Positions 32,340-44,513 of a stretch of 64,000 nucleotides of DNA are shown in pieces. The stretch comes from Agelas oroides. Taxonomy: Eukaryota > Porifera > Demospongiae > Agelasida > Agelasidae. Position 1 is the stretch's first letter. Every line of letters starts with the position of its first letter. Made by a program: the position numbers and the translations under genes. The stretch is from positions 3,604,085 through 3,668,084 of the forward strand of contig OX422192.1 of assembly GCA_949130485.1 (NCBI GenBank), read 5' to 3'. Under the pieces are notes generated by a model, which worked only from the letters and a program-made list of their open reading frames with translations, ran no database searches and was not told where the DNA came from.

Positions 32340-35300
32340 CTAGTGTCTACGATGAATTCCCTCCATATTTGTGGAACGTTTCCACTTAATACATAAAACA
32401 ATGCCAAGAATGCTAGCGGCAGTGACAACAATTAGAAAAAGACCAGCTGCAGGAAATATCAAAACGTACAAACTCTTGTTGACTTGCACACTGAAGTGAG
32501 CAGTGGAGTCCTCTTCTGATGTCTTCCCAGGAACAAAAGCTACAATGGTGTAGCTCTCAAACATGTTCAAAGTTGAATTGTTCAGTTCTAACAGATTTAT
32601 ATCACAAGATTTTGATGCTCCATTGAGTGTACAAGCCTTGGCATAGTTACTGTGGTTAAAGAGCTCCAGATAAGCAGTGAGATTACCTTCTGTCGCAAGC
32701 CAATCAACACCATCACTGTTGTCAAATGTAACCTCGGTTGTTACAAAGTAGTATGCATCATGAGGAGAGACAAAGTCAACACTTGAACATTCATAATCTG
32801 ATGTTCCAATAGGAAAGTTATAGTGGTGTATCGAAGACCCAGAGCCATCATTTTGGAAGTTACTAAATTCAGTGTAGTTATCAAAGATAAATGCTACTGC
32901 TGTTACATTGCTTTCACCAATATTCTGGAGGCAAAAGGTGTAGTTGAAATAAGCACCTTCAAATAAATATACAAAAGGGGCTGACCCTAATGTCCGCGTG
33001 CTGGACCAAACTGGAATACTATACTTCCAGAGTTTACTGCCACTATAGTACAAGTGTTGCTTCAACAAAGTAGATGGTACAGCATAAATATCAACATTGG
33101 GGGTTGGGGAATTCTCTCCTGAAAGTCGGATGGTAGCTGAAGAATACCATATTGTTGTAACTGTACCAAGTGAAATTGTCACATCATCACCATTATTATC
33201 CGTGTGCACCAAGTATTCTTTTGTGTACGGCTGATGTACAGTAGACAGTGGTACCATAGAGCCTATGGCAAGGAGGATGGCTACAGCAACCAAACCACCT
33301 ATCGTAATGGTGCAACACTTTGCTTTCTTGGAAAGTCTTCTCTTGGAAGTCCCTGTGTGGTACAGCAAAGCATAGTTCTGCATACAGTAATATAATGCAC
33401 AGTGGAAAGTCACAATATCTGAACTTCAGACATATCTGCATGAATATTCACTATCCGAACCCCAATATTTTGCTGCGCATTAAATGGCCAAAAATAATCT
33501 GCTTTGTAGTATTTACTTATCGTAACATTTAAGACAGCTACCATGGGGAAAGTGCATGGTCATTTTGCATTTCTTTGTGTACAGTTTATTATTTTTGTGC
33601 CTTCTGGCATTAAATTATGCTCACGTGTGTGCCCCGCACTACTGGCTTGGCTACGTTGGCAAGTGTAAAGCAAGCGTGTGCAAATCCACGTGCTAGTGTT
33701 TCTTCACAAGGACGAAACAACCACGCACCTTCCCCACGACATCCAGCAATCCATGCGCTAAGCTACGTTCAAAGCCGGAAGCCATGCAGCAGTTACTGGC
33801 TGTTAGAATGGCCGGCACCGAGACCAGTACAGTAGATGGAGACACGGAACAACATTTTGGGGCCAGCGGACTGACCTTGTACCATGCATTGCATGTATTC
33901 CTCCTACACATGCACAAAAGGCTTTCAACATTGATCTTTGACTTTTCAAAAAAAAATGTCAAGGCAGTACTGAGACGTCTATTTTCCATGTAGGAAAAAA
34001 AAAACAGTTGAGAATCTGTTAAGAAACTAATTTAATTGGAATGGCCTAAGGGGAATATACTGTACCCTCATATTATGATAATGCACTGACTAGAGAATCT
34101 TTGCACCTAATGTGCTCTGGCATCTTACTCTTGGGTGTTTATACAAGGGTACACAACAGTCAAATGTGCCCAAATATGCCATTTGCCCTATGGTTATTTA
34201 TCAACCACTTGAATTGCAACAAGCATATTAAGTGCTTTGTGGCTTGTTACAGGGGCAGATCAAAGTGGTACTCCATGCCACATTTGCAATACTAAGCTAG
34301 GCTATGTCAGAGGCACCGTATCTTGACGTCACAAGGGCTGATACAAGGTCTCTGTCATATGACACATATTAACCACCCTAGACCATTCACTATAAGTCTA
34401 TTTTGAGCTATGGATCGATTCCTTCTTTGGTCCACGTTTCCACTTCTGCTTGGAACTAGCACTGGAAACTTGAGCCAAAGCTTCTTTAAGACATTCTCTG
34501 CGGGGTCATGACCTTGACCACACCCACTCATCCAGTGAGCTTTCAATGTTCAGGGCATTCTGACCAACAAACACTCCTCCTGACTGAAAACTGTCTACAG
34601 ATCTGGAAATGGTGCCCCTACAAGGGGGTAGGAGTGGTTTCTACACCTATTTGTGCTAACAAAGTGAGAAATGGTCTAGCCAGTGTTGACTAAGGCTGTT
34701 CTACAGCCAGCCAAGGCAGCTGCCATGTGCATGGCACCCCAGGCTGAAACCCGCCTACCTCTCCTTTGTGCTAGTGCAAAACCTATCTTCAAACACATTG
34801 TAACAACTAACAACATGTGGTCAACACCAAAAGTTATCATCAGTGGTTAAAGGGATAACTTATTAATGTATCAATATGATCCAGTTGGCAGTTGGGCTTT
34901 GACAGCATGTGTACTGTAACACCTTTAAATTTGTGTCATCACAAAACAAGCTGATATAAATAACACTACAAAATACATTGTGAAAAAGATGTGCCTGGTG
35001 ATGAAAAACGGAAGCTTGAGTAAAATCAATGGACTTTTGCCACAGACATTTTTCTAGTGTAGTACAGTGTAGAGGTACAATAGTAGCAAGGCTCCTCCCA
35101 ATCAAGCTTTGTTACACTGTGTGAGCTGGGGAGGAGCCTGAGAAGGAGGTTACTTCCTGCAACTAACCAGGTTGAATCAAATTGGTCGTTTCTGATGAGT
35201 TAGATGTGCTTTCAGATGGTACTTCACGTCCTAAACAGTGACAAATGTAAATATGACAACACTCACAACACATCTACATGTAAAGGCTTGGATTTATGCA

Positions 35301-38300
35301 CTACTCTAATGCCATGCTACCAAACCCACGTAAAAATATTAATTATACCAGGTATATAAGTGGGTCTCTGTGCAGTGTCCATGTGAACTACATTGATGTC
35401 TACCTATAGGTAGACTGAGGGGTCAGCAACTGAAAGAACACATTTTGCACACACATTCTACTAATAGCGAAAAAGCAAAACAAAAAAAACTTTATGCATG
35501 TGTAAACCGTGTTATACCAGCCTTTTTTTTCCTTCTCCTCGCACAAAAGACTGACAGCGACAATGTTTACATACACAGAGACTGAAGGCAGCAGAGACCT
35601 GGAGATAAAGCTACTTACTTAGCACCAGAAGGTAAATGATAATGTACCTTGAGAAGGGTGCGGTAAAACACCTCGGGCTGTGACTATTGGAGCATGTTGA
35701 CCTGGAGATGCCACAACTTGCTGTGAAAAATGATCATTACCTACATATGTGGGTGAATAAAGAAATACCTTTGACATACGCCCATCCCCCTCTTTTAGGA
35801 GCCACTTAAGTTCATCGCCCATTGGTGTACTTTGAAAGATTACGGGATTTATATGCAGCTGAAGGCAGCAGAGGCCGGGAAATGGGGCTACTTGCCTAGC
35901 ACTAGATGGTAAATGATAAAGTACCTTCAGAAGGGTGTGGTAAAACACCTTGGGCTGTGATTATTGGAGCATGTTGACCTGGAGATGCCACAATTTGCTG
36001 TGAAAAATGATCATCACCTGCATATGTGGGTGAATAAAGTAATACCCTTGATACACACAAAATAATGTTAGGCCAAGCAGAGTTTATCACAAGTAGGTGT
36101 GTACTACTTTTAGTGATATTAGTGTTACCACAAATATGCAATACATGACATGCTGTGTGTAGCAAGGTGGCACATGACATACAATACTTAGGTTAACATG
36201 GCTCTACCATGCTCTCCTCATATATGTATTATGACTGTAGCAACTCTACTTATAAGGCAGCGCATTATATGTGCCTATACTCAATTCACCACAAATGGAA
36301 AGGTGTACTCAGTACACCATGAATGGAAATAAGATGTACTCATTGCTATTATGTAGCCATTGTCGTCTTAATCATGAACGTCTGGCATAAAGGAACATTT
36401 GGCTAAACCCTCCTGGAAAACCGTATCAAACGAATGACCTAAGTACGAGTTGCAGATTGCAATCTAAGCACATCGATGACAGCAATTAAACTTTGCTGAT
36501 ATTCCTTGTGGGTAAGAATGTGCAGTGTATCATGAGTGCCACTGGAAACTAGTAAGTATCACCTTGTGAAACAGCTTAGTCGGTCTTTTGTGACAGTTAA
36601 GTAGGAAGATAGCACAGTCTAGCGTGCTGAGAAAAAGCAATGAGTCAGCAACCCCGCCTTTGTTGAGGAGTCTCTTTGTCTAACATGGCCAGATCTAGGG
36701 TTGGGTGTGGCCATGCAAGACTAGGGCTACCTCAAACTGTGGTAGACACAAGAAGTGTATCGAGAAGTGTATCACTTATCAATGTTAAGTGTATCACTCA
36801 GCTGCTACGTAGCGCACAAGTCTCCTGTCGTCACACATATTTTTGTCATACAGTAAGTTAACTGTCTTGGTAAATGGCCCTCCTAGCTTGTCGTCACCTT
36901 TGCCACAAAGAGTACGCACAAAGCAGTGGTGTACGTAATATAACAACAAACACGTATACTTCGACCGTAAACCCATTACGGACAGACATACATACACACA
37001 TAAATGCAAGCACAAGCTCATGCTAAGACTCCACCAGTACCTGCCGCACTCGCATAATTATGTGCCTCGTGCTAAGGTGTTCGCAATGAACGTTGATGGC
37101 ACTTGTGCATTGCCATTAACCTTAACTGTATATGGCTATGTATCGCATAACTCTTACCATGCACACATATATATTTACAACTGCTAGCCGAGATCTTGGT
37201 GAACACTCACACTAGGGTGCTTGGCAACCACATAAACCTTCCATTTCAGTGCTAGTGTAGTGTACATGAGTTTGAGTGTAAGGCCCACACTAGTAAGTTG
37301 CATTGTCAAATTACATATCGATCTGTTGTATGTCATTGCACACATCAGATGGAGGGCAGGAAGAGTCTCCTGGAATCTTTGTGGTTTGAGTGTTCAGGTC
37401 CCTTACTGTGTATTTAGCAATCACTGATTTCCTTGAAGCTGCTTGGAATACATAAAGACCATGCATGCACAACAGGCAGGCTGTGTACACAGACAGCAGG
37501 AGCTACATACTATGATGCTAGACTTAGCCTGTTTGGACCACTCAGCCTAGCCTTGTCCCCATACTTAATATAGTACATGTAATTGGCCAGGGATGATAAA
37601 GGGCTGCATGGCAAGCTATTCTGCATTAATTCATGATCTGGTAATAAATGTACAGGGGATTACCACTACTCACTCAGGTTCATGCTATAATGTTCCAAAT
37701 TCATGGTCTTTATGTATTCCAAGCAGCTTCAGATCATTTTGTATAGAGTCGATCAATGGAAGCTTGGAAGGGAAATAAATGGAAGCTGATCCTAGCAAGC
37801 CTGAACCCTGAGTGAAAATCAGTGAGCCTGGACAGCTATAGTCTTGTTCCAGTATTGTACAAGCATGCGAGACGAGACTAAGACAGCTAGCTGCTTAGTT
37901 GGCTCAGGAATGCAATTAATGACCTACAAGTCATGTGATACACAAGGCTTGTTCTGACTATAGCATGGTTAAAGTGTAGTGTCTATGTTTGAACTTCAGT
38001 CTGAAGAAGCAGCAAGCCTGACCTCCAAGTGCAATCAACAAGAAAGCAACAAAAGATGATTTTGGTGTGCTTAATTGGTTCCGGAATGCAATTAATGGCT
38101 TAAAAGTCACCAGATACAGAAAGATTGTTCTACCTCATCTGATAATGTCCTACAATCCCCTAGTACCATACATGTCTGCCAATTTCAATAAGTTCTGTAA
38201 ACTCACACAACCCACAGTGTTTACATAGTTTGACTTCACCATCCAGGGCTACTCTGAATACTCTGGTATGTAAGTTGTCTGCACTTTGTAGTCTTGTACC

Positions 38301-41233
38301 CACCCTCCTTGAAGCAATGTTACTGCTTGTGCATCTGAATTTGAGACACTATTCTCTTTCCACTTGGATTACTGGAAACAAAGAAGAAAGCCTGGTTGCT
38401 TGGTCATCTTTAAGTAATATTTGTACAACCCCCCACACAACAATATAAAAAAAAACCCAGAAAATAACACGCCCCCACCCAGAAAATCAACTTTATTTGG
38501 CATTGGGATTTTCTGTGTGACTACATTACTATATAATACAGATTATACATTAGCATGTAGGGTGTACCACTCGTGGGTGCTCATTTGCATGACTACAGTA
38601 TGTACTAGCTCTACTGCTCTCTCTTCCCTAGTGTTAGGAACAAAGCTACTCATAGAAGAGGGACTTGAGTGTAGAGGAAGTAGTTAGGTGCCATATTTGC
38701 TCGATCAGATGCCGTGGCTACTATTTATTTCATCACGCAATTTTGTGTGACTTCTATTCGAGAGCGGCTACTACTTGAGAGCAGCGCTTATTAAGCTCAG
38801 TGTTATCAGAAACTTTTTTTGGAAATGTAAGGGCTTTGAGGAAAGCGAGTTTTATAAGATTAACAAAGAATTACGATGCAGTGACTTGGTTTTGAAGCAA
38901 ACCTTCCAGCTTCTTGATCAGCCGCCGCTTTGCTACAAAGCCTGCATGTTTTGATATTGCCATTCGAGTCACGAAAGTTTGTACACGTGCGCACAAGCTA
39001 TCGAACATTAGCCACGGCTAGTAATCGAGAGCAGCAACTATTTCGTTCAGCACATCCAGAGGTGCATCAACAGTTCGAGAGCGGCGACTTATCAAGAGCG
39101 GCATCTGATCAAGCGAATACGGTAGTTACATCAGTCAGCTAATAACAAGTGAACAAGATAGTTATGCCAATCACAAGTACAGTACGTTGCTGAATCTACT
39201 TTTGTTTAGGCACTGACAAGACTCACGGATGTTGATCTCGTTATGTTCAGAATGGTATGAAACACTGGACACTCGACCACGTCTACTCGAAGGCCTTCCG
39301 TTGGAATCCGTGCTCCTTGGTCTCAATGGTTGAGAGGTTCTACATTCTGCATTGGTCACTGCGTCAGTAGCTACAAAAAGTGGAGACATCCTCATATCAG
39401 TACAGGTGGGAGCAACTGTTGGAGTGGACCAAGTACTTGACCAGAGGTTGGGAGCTAGCAAGAAGTTAGTTAGTAGCTATGAAATCATGCAGTATACCAG
39501 TATACCAGTGGCCACATCATGACAGTAGTGAACTATAACAGCCCTTATTTGTTGCAACAATGTTGCACATGATGAGTTTTAGCTATGGTGCTTTTGAAAA
39601 TAATTTTCTGAAGGAATTTCCAAGAACACTTCAAAAGTTTGTAAGTAACAAACAAATATCTAGAATCAGAGTATATACCCTAAATATAGCTATAATTCAT
39701 CTGGCTTTATCCAATCACGTTTCATTGTGGGTACTGGAAAAAGACATGCAGAGTTGGCAAGTAAGATAGTTTCAAATAGCCAGACTAGCCTTCAGCCCAA
39801 GTTTCTCATCTTTCAGATTCTCCAATGGGAGTCTGGGGCTATGTGACACAACTAATATACTCTAGCCTGTGCACACAGAGTCTGCAAGAAGACATGCGCT
39901 GAGGGCTTTCCGTTAATAAGCCCTTGTCTAATCTCCAGAAAAGATTCATACCTTCAGTGGAATGTATACATACCTACTGGCTTACTGCATTGCCACACCA
40001 CTGTTGCCGAGCTTTCAGATTTTTGCCTTAGAACAACGTTTTTGTTTGAGCATTCATCACACCTATTATATAAGGCTAGTTTGCAGTTCTTGGCTCCTGC
40101 ACAACTCAGAAACAGATAGCAGTAGCATGGCCACCTTGGTTGATAAACGTTACACATGTCATTAGCATTTCACCCCTAAAACAGTTTCAGCACAAGTCCA
40201 TGAGTCCGCAGATTACATCAGGCCGATGACTATTGCAACATTCAGTCAAAACATCAGCAAAAGTATTTCAGTATGAAGTTGGTAAAAGTTCCATATATGC
40301 AGGATCTAGTAACTAAGAAACCACTATGGTAGTCTGTCACAGTTCACATGCTACTATAGGGCACTCAAAAATTCATCACTGTAAAATGGTTTAGTTTTGA
40401 ACATGCCACAAGAAATGCCAAGTGGGAAGTAAAGCTAGTAACCATGGCAAAGAGGGTGGGGATGGAGCTAGCATATATGTAAACACAGCATGCTTGTGAT
40501 ATTGTGGTCTCAGCAGTTATCTGAAGTTATCTGAAGTATTGCCATGTAGCTAATACTAATGTTGAAGCTGTACATACATACTATAGTAAACATATGCGAA
40601 AACACATTCATAGTGAGACTTACAGTACTCTATGTCTCCAAGGCGATGCTTCTCATGGTAGTCCCTCAGGTGACACAAGGCATCCGGTGGAGCTCTTACA
40701 TGCTTCAGACCATCAATGAATGGCTGTGTATTGTAAACTCCAAGTACACTGCCCTGAATCAATTTTGAAAACAGCTGTAGATATGTAACATGATCCCCAT
40801 GCGTTTTGAGATGCTCCCATGCAAGGTAGTGAAGAATTTCTTTCTGCTTTATAGGATCCAGCTCAATCAATGTTCTTACAATGCATTCTACTAAGAGTGA
40901 TGTTGGAGAGAGCTTGGAGCTGAGGTCTGGAATACTCTCACACTGAGGGAGTTCATAATCACTTAAGGAGCGGATGCAGTTCCAACCATCCTCCTTCAGA
41001 AAAGACAGACGCCTCAAGAGAAGTTGGAAAGACTCATCAGGTGTAAATTTGTACTTCGTTATCAGATTGTTGTACAAGTCAGCCGTGTCACCAAGCTGTT
41101 CGAGGTGTCCATAAGGAACCTCAGATAAATAAGTAAGAAGCAGCAAAGACCACTTTGAACTTGGCAATTGCTGTTGTGCAGCATTCAACCATTTGCGTAG
41201 CTTGCTCACAGCAATTTGTGGATAGTCAGACAT
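32340..41233 (-). CDS. Tandem-DED, double-pass membrane protein (member 2)
   Basis: Six exons: 41233-40624, 39454-39227, 36017-35925, 35740-35648, 35230-35168, 33352-32340. All junctions are GT..AG in phase 1; the CDS is 2100 nt (699 residues). Two DED-like bundles fill residues about 20-90 (SLLLLTYLSEVPYGHLEQLG, FQLLLRRLSFLKEDGW) and 105-190 (LLVECIVRTLIELDP, YLQLFSKLI). They share VPYGxLE/LPYGxIE with member 1. A Ser/Thr/Pro/Arg-rich linker includes one 31-residue exon present twice. TM1 is about 374-398, the ectodomain about 250 residues with many N-x-S/T sites, TM2 about 655-682, and the tail basic. An acceptor (GTCCTACAG) 4 nt before the ATG suggests a 5'-UTR intron, as in member 1. Exon 39454-39227 contains a possible 33-nt retained segment whose removal would keep frame. 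Likely a membrane-anchored death-fold signalling protein; function is inferred. Confidence 0.75.
33353..35167 (-). other. Last intron of member 2
   Basis: 1.8 kb. A short open stretch at about 34400-34505 (minus) reads like protein in one frame but joins to nothing. A decayed palindrome of the AAGGCTCCTCCCA type lies near 35080-35155. Confidence 0.4.
35648..36017 (-). repeat. Tandem duplication of a 93-bp linker exon
   Basis: Exons 36017-35925 and 35740-35648 are both 93 bp, phase 1-1, and encode near-identical 31-residue peptides containing DHFSQQ(I/V)VASPGQHAPI. Flanking intron sequence is duplicated too, with a unit of about 277 bp. Confidence 0.85.
36018..37423 (-). other. Intron of member 2
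   Basis: No exon or element recognised with confidence. Confidence 0.4.
37424..37736. mobile_element. Palindromic element in a member 2 intron
   Basis: GAAGCTGCTTGGAATACATA... at the left (37424-37463) is complementary to 37702-37736 (TATGTATTCCAAGCAGCTTC). No coding capacity. Confidence 0.65.
37737..38689 (-). other. Intron of member 2 with small repeats
   Basis: GGAATGCAATTAATG followed by a short AAGTCA block occurs at about 37910 and 38090, and again at 27810 (GGAATGCAATTAGTAG); it looks like a dispersed short repeat. Confidence 0.4.
38690..39124. mobile_element. MITE with GATCAGATGCCG termini
   Basis: The left end TATTTGCTCGATCAGATGCC and right end GGCATCTGATCAAGCGAATA are inverted copies. 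GAGAGCGGC(T/G)AC motifs repeat inside. Lies in a member 2 intron. Confidence 0.65.
39455..40623 (-). other. First coding intron of member 2
   Basis: Contains an AGCCAGACT...AGTCTGGGGCT half-palindrome (about 39778-39845) and a decayed relative of the 22.7-kb palindrome (about 40240-40300). No gene. Confidence 0.4.
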
Positions 41234-41319
41234 GGCACTGTAGGACGACAACAACAAAAACACAGCATTATCCGATGGCAGCCCTAGACAACTCTCAAAC
41301 AAATCTGCCCTACCGTATA

Positions 41320-41430
41320 GTTATCCTTGTTCCCAGGACCCTGCCCACCTTTCCATTGCTTGCAGTACAGAAAAGCCTTGCACTGCAAGTGGTGGGCAGA
41401 AGCATGGAAACAAGGACACCTTATATAAAT
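41320..41430. repeat. Degenerate palindromic element
   Basis: CCTTGTTCCCAGGACCCTGC at the left and GGAAACAAGG at the right, with inner CTTGCAGT / CACTGCAAG arms. It resembles the GCCTCGTTCCCAGGC family. Confidence 0.5.
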
Positions 41431-41703
41431 CCATTGGGAGCAGAACTCGGTTGGGCACCTTCCATAGACCACCTAGCTCTGCCTACTATGGTTTTCAGCA
41501 GGAGGAGTGGAGTGAGTACTAACAAGAGAAAAGTATGGTATATAATTCAACACTGTTCTATGGCTGGATGAATTTTTGTTGACATGTCGATGAGGGAAAG
41601 AATGCCCCATCAACCAATCAGATTTCGAATTCCAACTAATGCACAGAGTATCTATAGTAGTCTAGACCTCAAACAACCAGTCTCTCGGGCCGAAGATTGG
41701 TGA

Positions 41704-41947
41704 GTACATTAGGTGTAGATATTCGTGAGTGAATAGTCTGAGCAATCTTCGAATGCACAAAACTTTTTGCAACGTTTCGACCCCGAGGTGTCTTCTTCAG
41801 GCAATACAAGTCTGGAGACACACTTTACAAATTTCGTAAAGCGTGTCTCGGGGTCGAAACGTTGCAAAAAGTATGATGACGTTTTGTGCATTTGAAGATT
41901 GCTCAGATTATTTTCATTTTACTCATGAATATCTACGCCTAATGTAC
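41704..41947. mobile_element. Palindromic MITE
   Basis: GTACATTAGGTGTAGATATT at 41704 is the near-complement of the right end at 41947. The centre CAACGTTTCGACCCCGAGG / CCTCGGGGTCGAAACGTTG is also paired. Confidence 0.75.
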
Positions 41948-42470
41948 ACAGAGTAGTTTGTCACGACCTTATTGTGATTGCCGTTGGAATTTCTGGTTGC
42001 AAGAGCAAGAACCATGACATCTATATACAACTTTTAGCTTTTATATTGTGCTCTCTGATTGGCTCACATGGTTGATCCATAAGAAAACACTGTAAAAGCA
42101 GTGAAACATGAGCAATGCATGACAAATCACATGGAAACTCTAAAGACCTTGTTTGCAAAATTGAAATGCCATGGATATACCAATACATTCACCAGTTCCT
42201 TCCTCTTTTCCTTGCACCAGAAGAATCTGAGATTAAACTAACTTCTATCTTAAATATGTATACACAGTACCCTACTTTCCAGTGACCTAGCTTTACAAGG
42301 GAAGTTAGTATACATTACATAGCCATAAAGGCTTTACACATCATTCAGGCATGTAGCCCTACATCAGTACTGGTAGTCCCTGGGAAGGCCAGACGCCGGG
42401 ACTTTGCAAGAAAGTTCTTCAGGCAGCTCCGCCACTTTGTCCTCACCTGTACTAGTATATTCTTGGAGAT
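41948..42470. other. Intergenic, no gene recognised
   Basis: Upstream region of the signal-peptide frame at 42471. No promoter element could be called. Confidence 0.35.
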
Positions 42471-42647
42471 ATGTCTACCGTCCTGCTGCTCCTGATATAT
42501 ATCCTTGCTGGTGTATCCCCTCGCAAGTTGCTCCTGACCGACGAACTCCCACTGAGCCCCTCCGTCAGTCTGACTGTCAGCGATAGCTTGTATACAAAGT
42601 CATGTGACTCAACTTTACCTTGCGACCTTTCACCCCTGCATGTTTAG
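42471..42647 (+). CDS. Small ORF with an apparent signal peptide
   Basis: 58 codons. The start MSTVLLLLIYILAGVS is a textbook hydrophobic signal sequence, followed by a short Ser/Leu-rich mature part with two Cys. It may be a small secreted peptide, or the first exon of the gene just downstream: a weak donor GCTT|GTATAC and the acceptor CTTCTGCCAG near 42877 would join it in frame to the start of the conserved part. The two options cannot be told apart from sequence alone. Confidence 0.4.
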   Translation: MSTVLLLLIYILAGVSPRKLLLTDELPLSPSVSLTVSDSLYTKSCDSTLPCDLSPLHV

Positions 42648-42684
42648 CGGACTTCCCCTTCTTCCGGAATAAAGATACGCCTCC

Positions 42685-44513
42685 ATGCAGAGTGATAAGA
42701 TGAGTTTGTGTTTGAATCTTTCAAGAACGAGGGGTATCTTTGCCCTAGCTAGGATTGGATGCAGGAGACAACCATCCAGGTGGGAGGACCTGTACGGACA
42801 AGCAAGTAATCGGGCACGCCGGTGGAACAAACATGGGGCGAAAGCCGAGGGTCTGCGCAGGCTTCATACTTCTGCCAGCTTGTTCGGCACGAATGTGCTT
42901 CTGAAGCTGCATTACTCACAGTGCATTCCGTCACTGGATGCGACAGTTCTTCATAAACTCCTGACAAACATCACCATCGTATGTATTTTCAGTTGCAGCG
43001 TTCCCAGGCCTCTGCCCAGTAAATGTCTAGTCTCACTGTCACTGTGAAATTACGGTCAGCGAGCCTACTTGCCCAGCTTTTTCATGGCGAAAATTATAGG
43101 CAGTGGCCTTGGAACGAGGCTAAGTCGAATTCCATTGCATGAAATGTAAATTTACATTGAATGTTCTGCGGTAGACTACTGCATGAGATTTAGGCTAAGT
43201 ATAGCGCGGGGGCTAAAGATCATAGATTAGACCGCTGAAACCAGCCGACCAGCTCGTTTCAGGTATGAGGGCCTGGTCTAAAAAGTATGACTACTTCCCT
43301 CCATTCTCCCTTCATTCAATTTATGTGCTTTTGTGCCGTTGTGCAAAAAATAATATTATGTGACTCTTGATTCAATTTTCAGATGCATGGCTCTGGGTTT
43401 TTTCTGTGACTTTCTGTCTCCAAAGCTTACATGATGTTCCTCTCCATTTACACTCCCATTGCTTATTACCATTATAATGAGCAACAACAAAAACATTAAA
43501 AAAAAATGTAAAAGCTACTTGATTAAGAAATTATGATGCACTCATACAGACGTATCCTTATATTATCCTTAAAATCACTAGTTAGCATTGCATGCAATCA
43601 CAACTAGGAATTATAATTGCACAAACCACAGTTGCTCCTAGCTTTTCAAGTTAAGGTGATAAGCAGGTTCAGTGTGCAGTATATGGAAATTGGCTTTAGA
43701 ATCAGCCTTGAATGCATGCATTTGGACGAGTCATTTCTCATCTGAGTGACATGTGAGTGAACATATTACATGCATGGGCAGTAATTACATCGGTTATTAA
43801 GAATGCAAAATTCATTACAGCAATCCTCTCGCCATCCAAGCTTTCCATTTACTTAACTCATATATATCACAAAATAACAAACACGTAGTCAGTCAAGAAT
43901 GCTAAAATAATTGTACTCATCTGCTTGTGATGCAGATGAGTAAATTTCAGGCTTGGATGGAAAGTAACCTTTTGATTGCTGGAATGTGTTTTTAGATTCA
44001 TAACCAATCTGTTCACTAAATTAACAGTCTGTGCTGTACTCACCTGAAACACAGATAGCACATGCATGGTTGGTTGAAATGACAATTCCATTTTTACAGC
44101 ATGGGAAGAAGGGTAGATATACTGTATGAAACAGCCAAACCTTAAACTATGGGAATGGATACTTAGCTATAGTAGTTCTCACAGGAACTATTGTCATTCC
44201 ACAGTGCACTGACTTAAGTTACTACCAATGGACTCTCTATGCTCCACTAGCGGTCTCCAATGCCACTGCACCATTGAACTTCTGTGTCACTGCTGCTACG
44301 AGTTCCAACCCTACTCTCAGCACAGCTGGAAAAAGCAACACAACAAATGTGCCACAGGAAATACCTGAACTGGACATTGTGACAGACACCATTCTGGTTG
44401 AAATGCACCACAACATTGCTACTGAAGGCAACTCAGATGAAGCAGATAACGTTGCCAAAACAGTTGGTCAAATAGTGAAGAAAAGTCTCTGTGAGCAACA
44501 GAGCAACATTTAG
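42685..44513 (+). CDS. Gene of an unrecognised family (TILVEM family, member 2)
   Basis: Exon 1 ends at 42978 (ATC|GTATGT) and exon 2 is 44205-44513 (acceptor ATTCCACAG|TGC), joined in phase 0, the same phase and place as in the 15.1-16.4 kb gene. If the ATG at 42685 is used the protein is about 200 residues; only the last 35 codons of exon 1 (from about LLKLHYSQC) are conserved, so the true 5' end is uncertain. Shared blocks with member 1 are LLKLH/FLRLQ, QWTL, FCVT and TILVEMHHNI. The domain is Cys-poor here and has N-x-S/T sites, so it may be extracellular if it carries the upstream signal sequence. A GCCTCGTTCCCAGGC-type element sits in its intron. Confidence 0.55.
42994..43123. mobile_element. 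Palindromic element, GCCTCGTTCCCAGGC family
   Basis: GCGTTCCCAGGCCTCTGCC near 42998 against GGCAGTGGCCTTGGAACGAG near 43100-43118; about 130 bp, inside the intron of the 42.7-44.5 kb gene. Confidence 0.65.
43124..44204 (+). other. Rest of the intron of the 42.7-44.5 kb gene
   Basis: A/T-rich; a small perfect hairpin ACTCATCTGC..GCAGATGAGT lies near 43916-43942. Nothing else seen. Confidence 0.45.

Noticed and set aside
33693-33989. 98-codon minus-strand frame
   Set aside because: No family signature, overlaps a plus-strand frame of similar quality, and lies in an intron.
34400-34546. Minus-strand frame in the last intron of member 2 as an extra exon
   Set aside because: Two frames are equally open, one ends in a stop, and no donor allows a phase 1 join.
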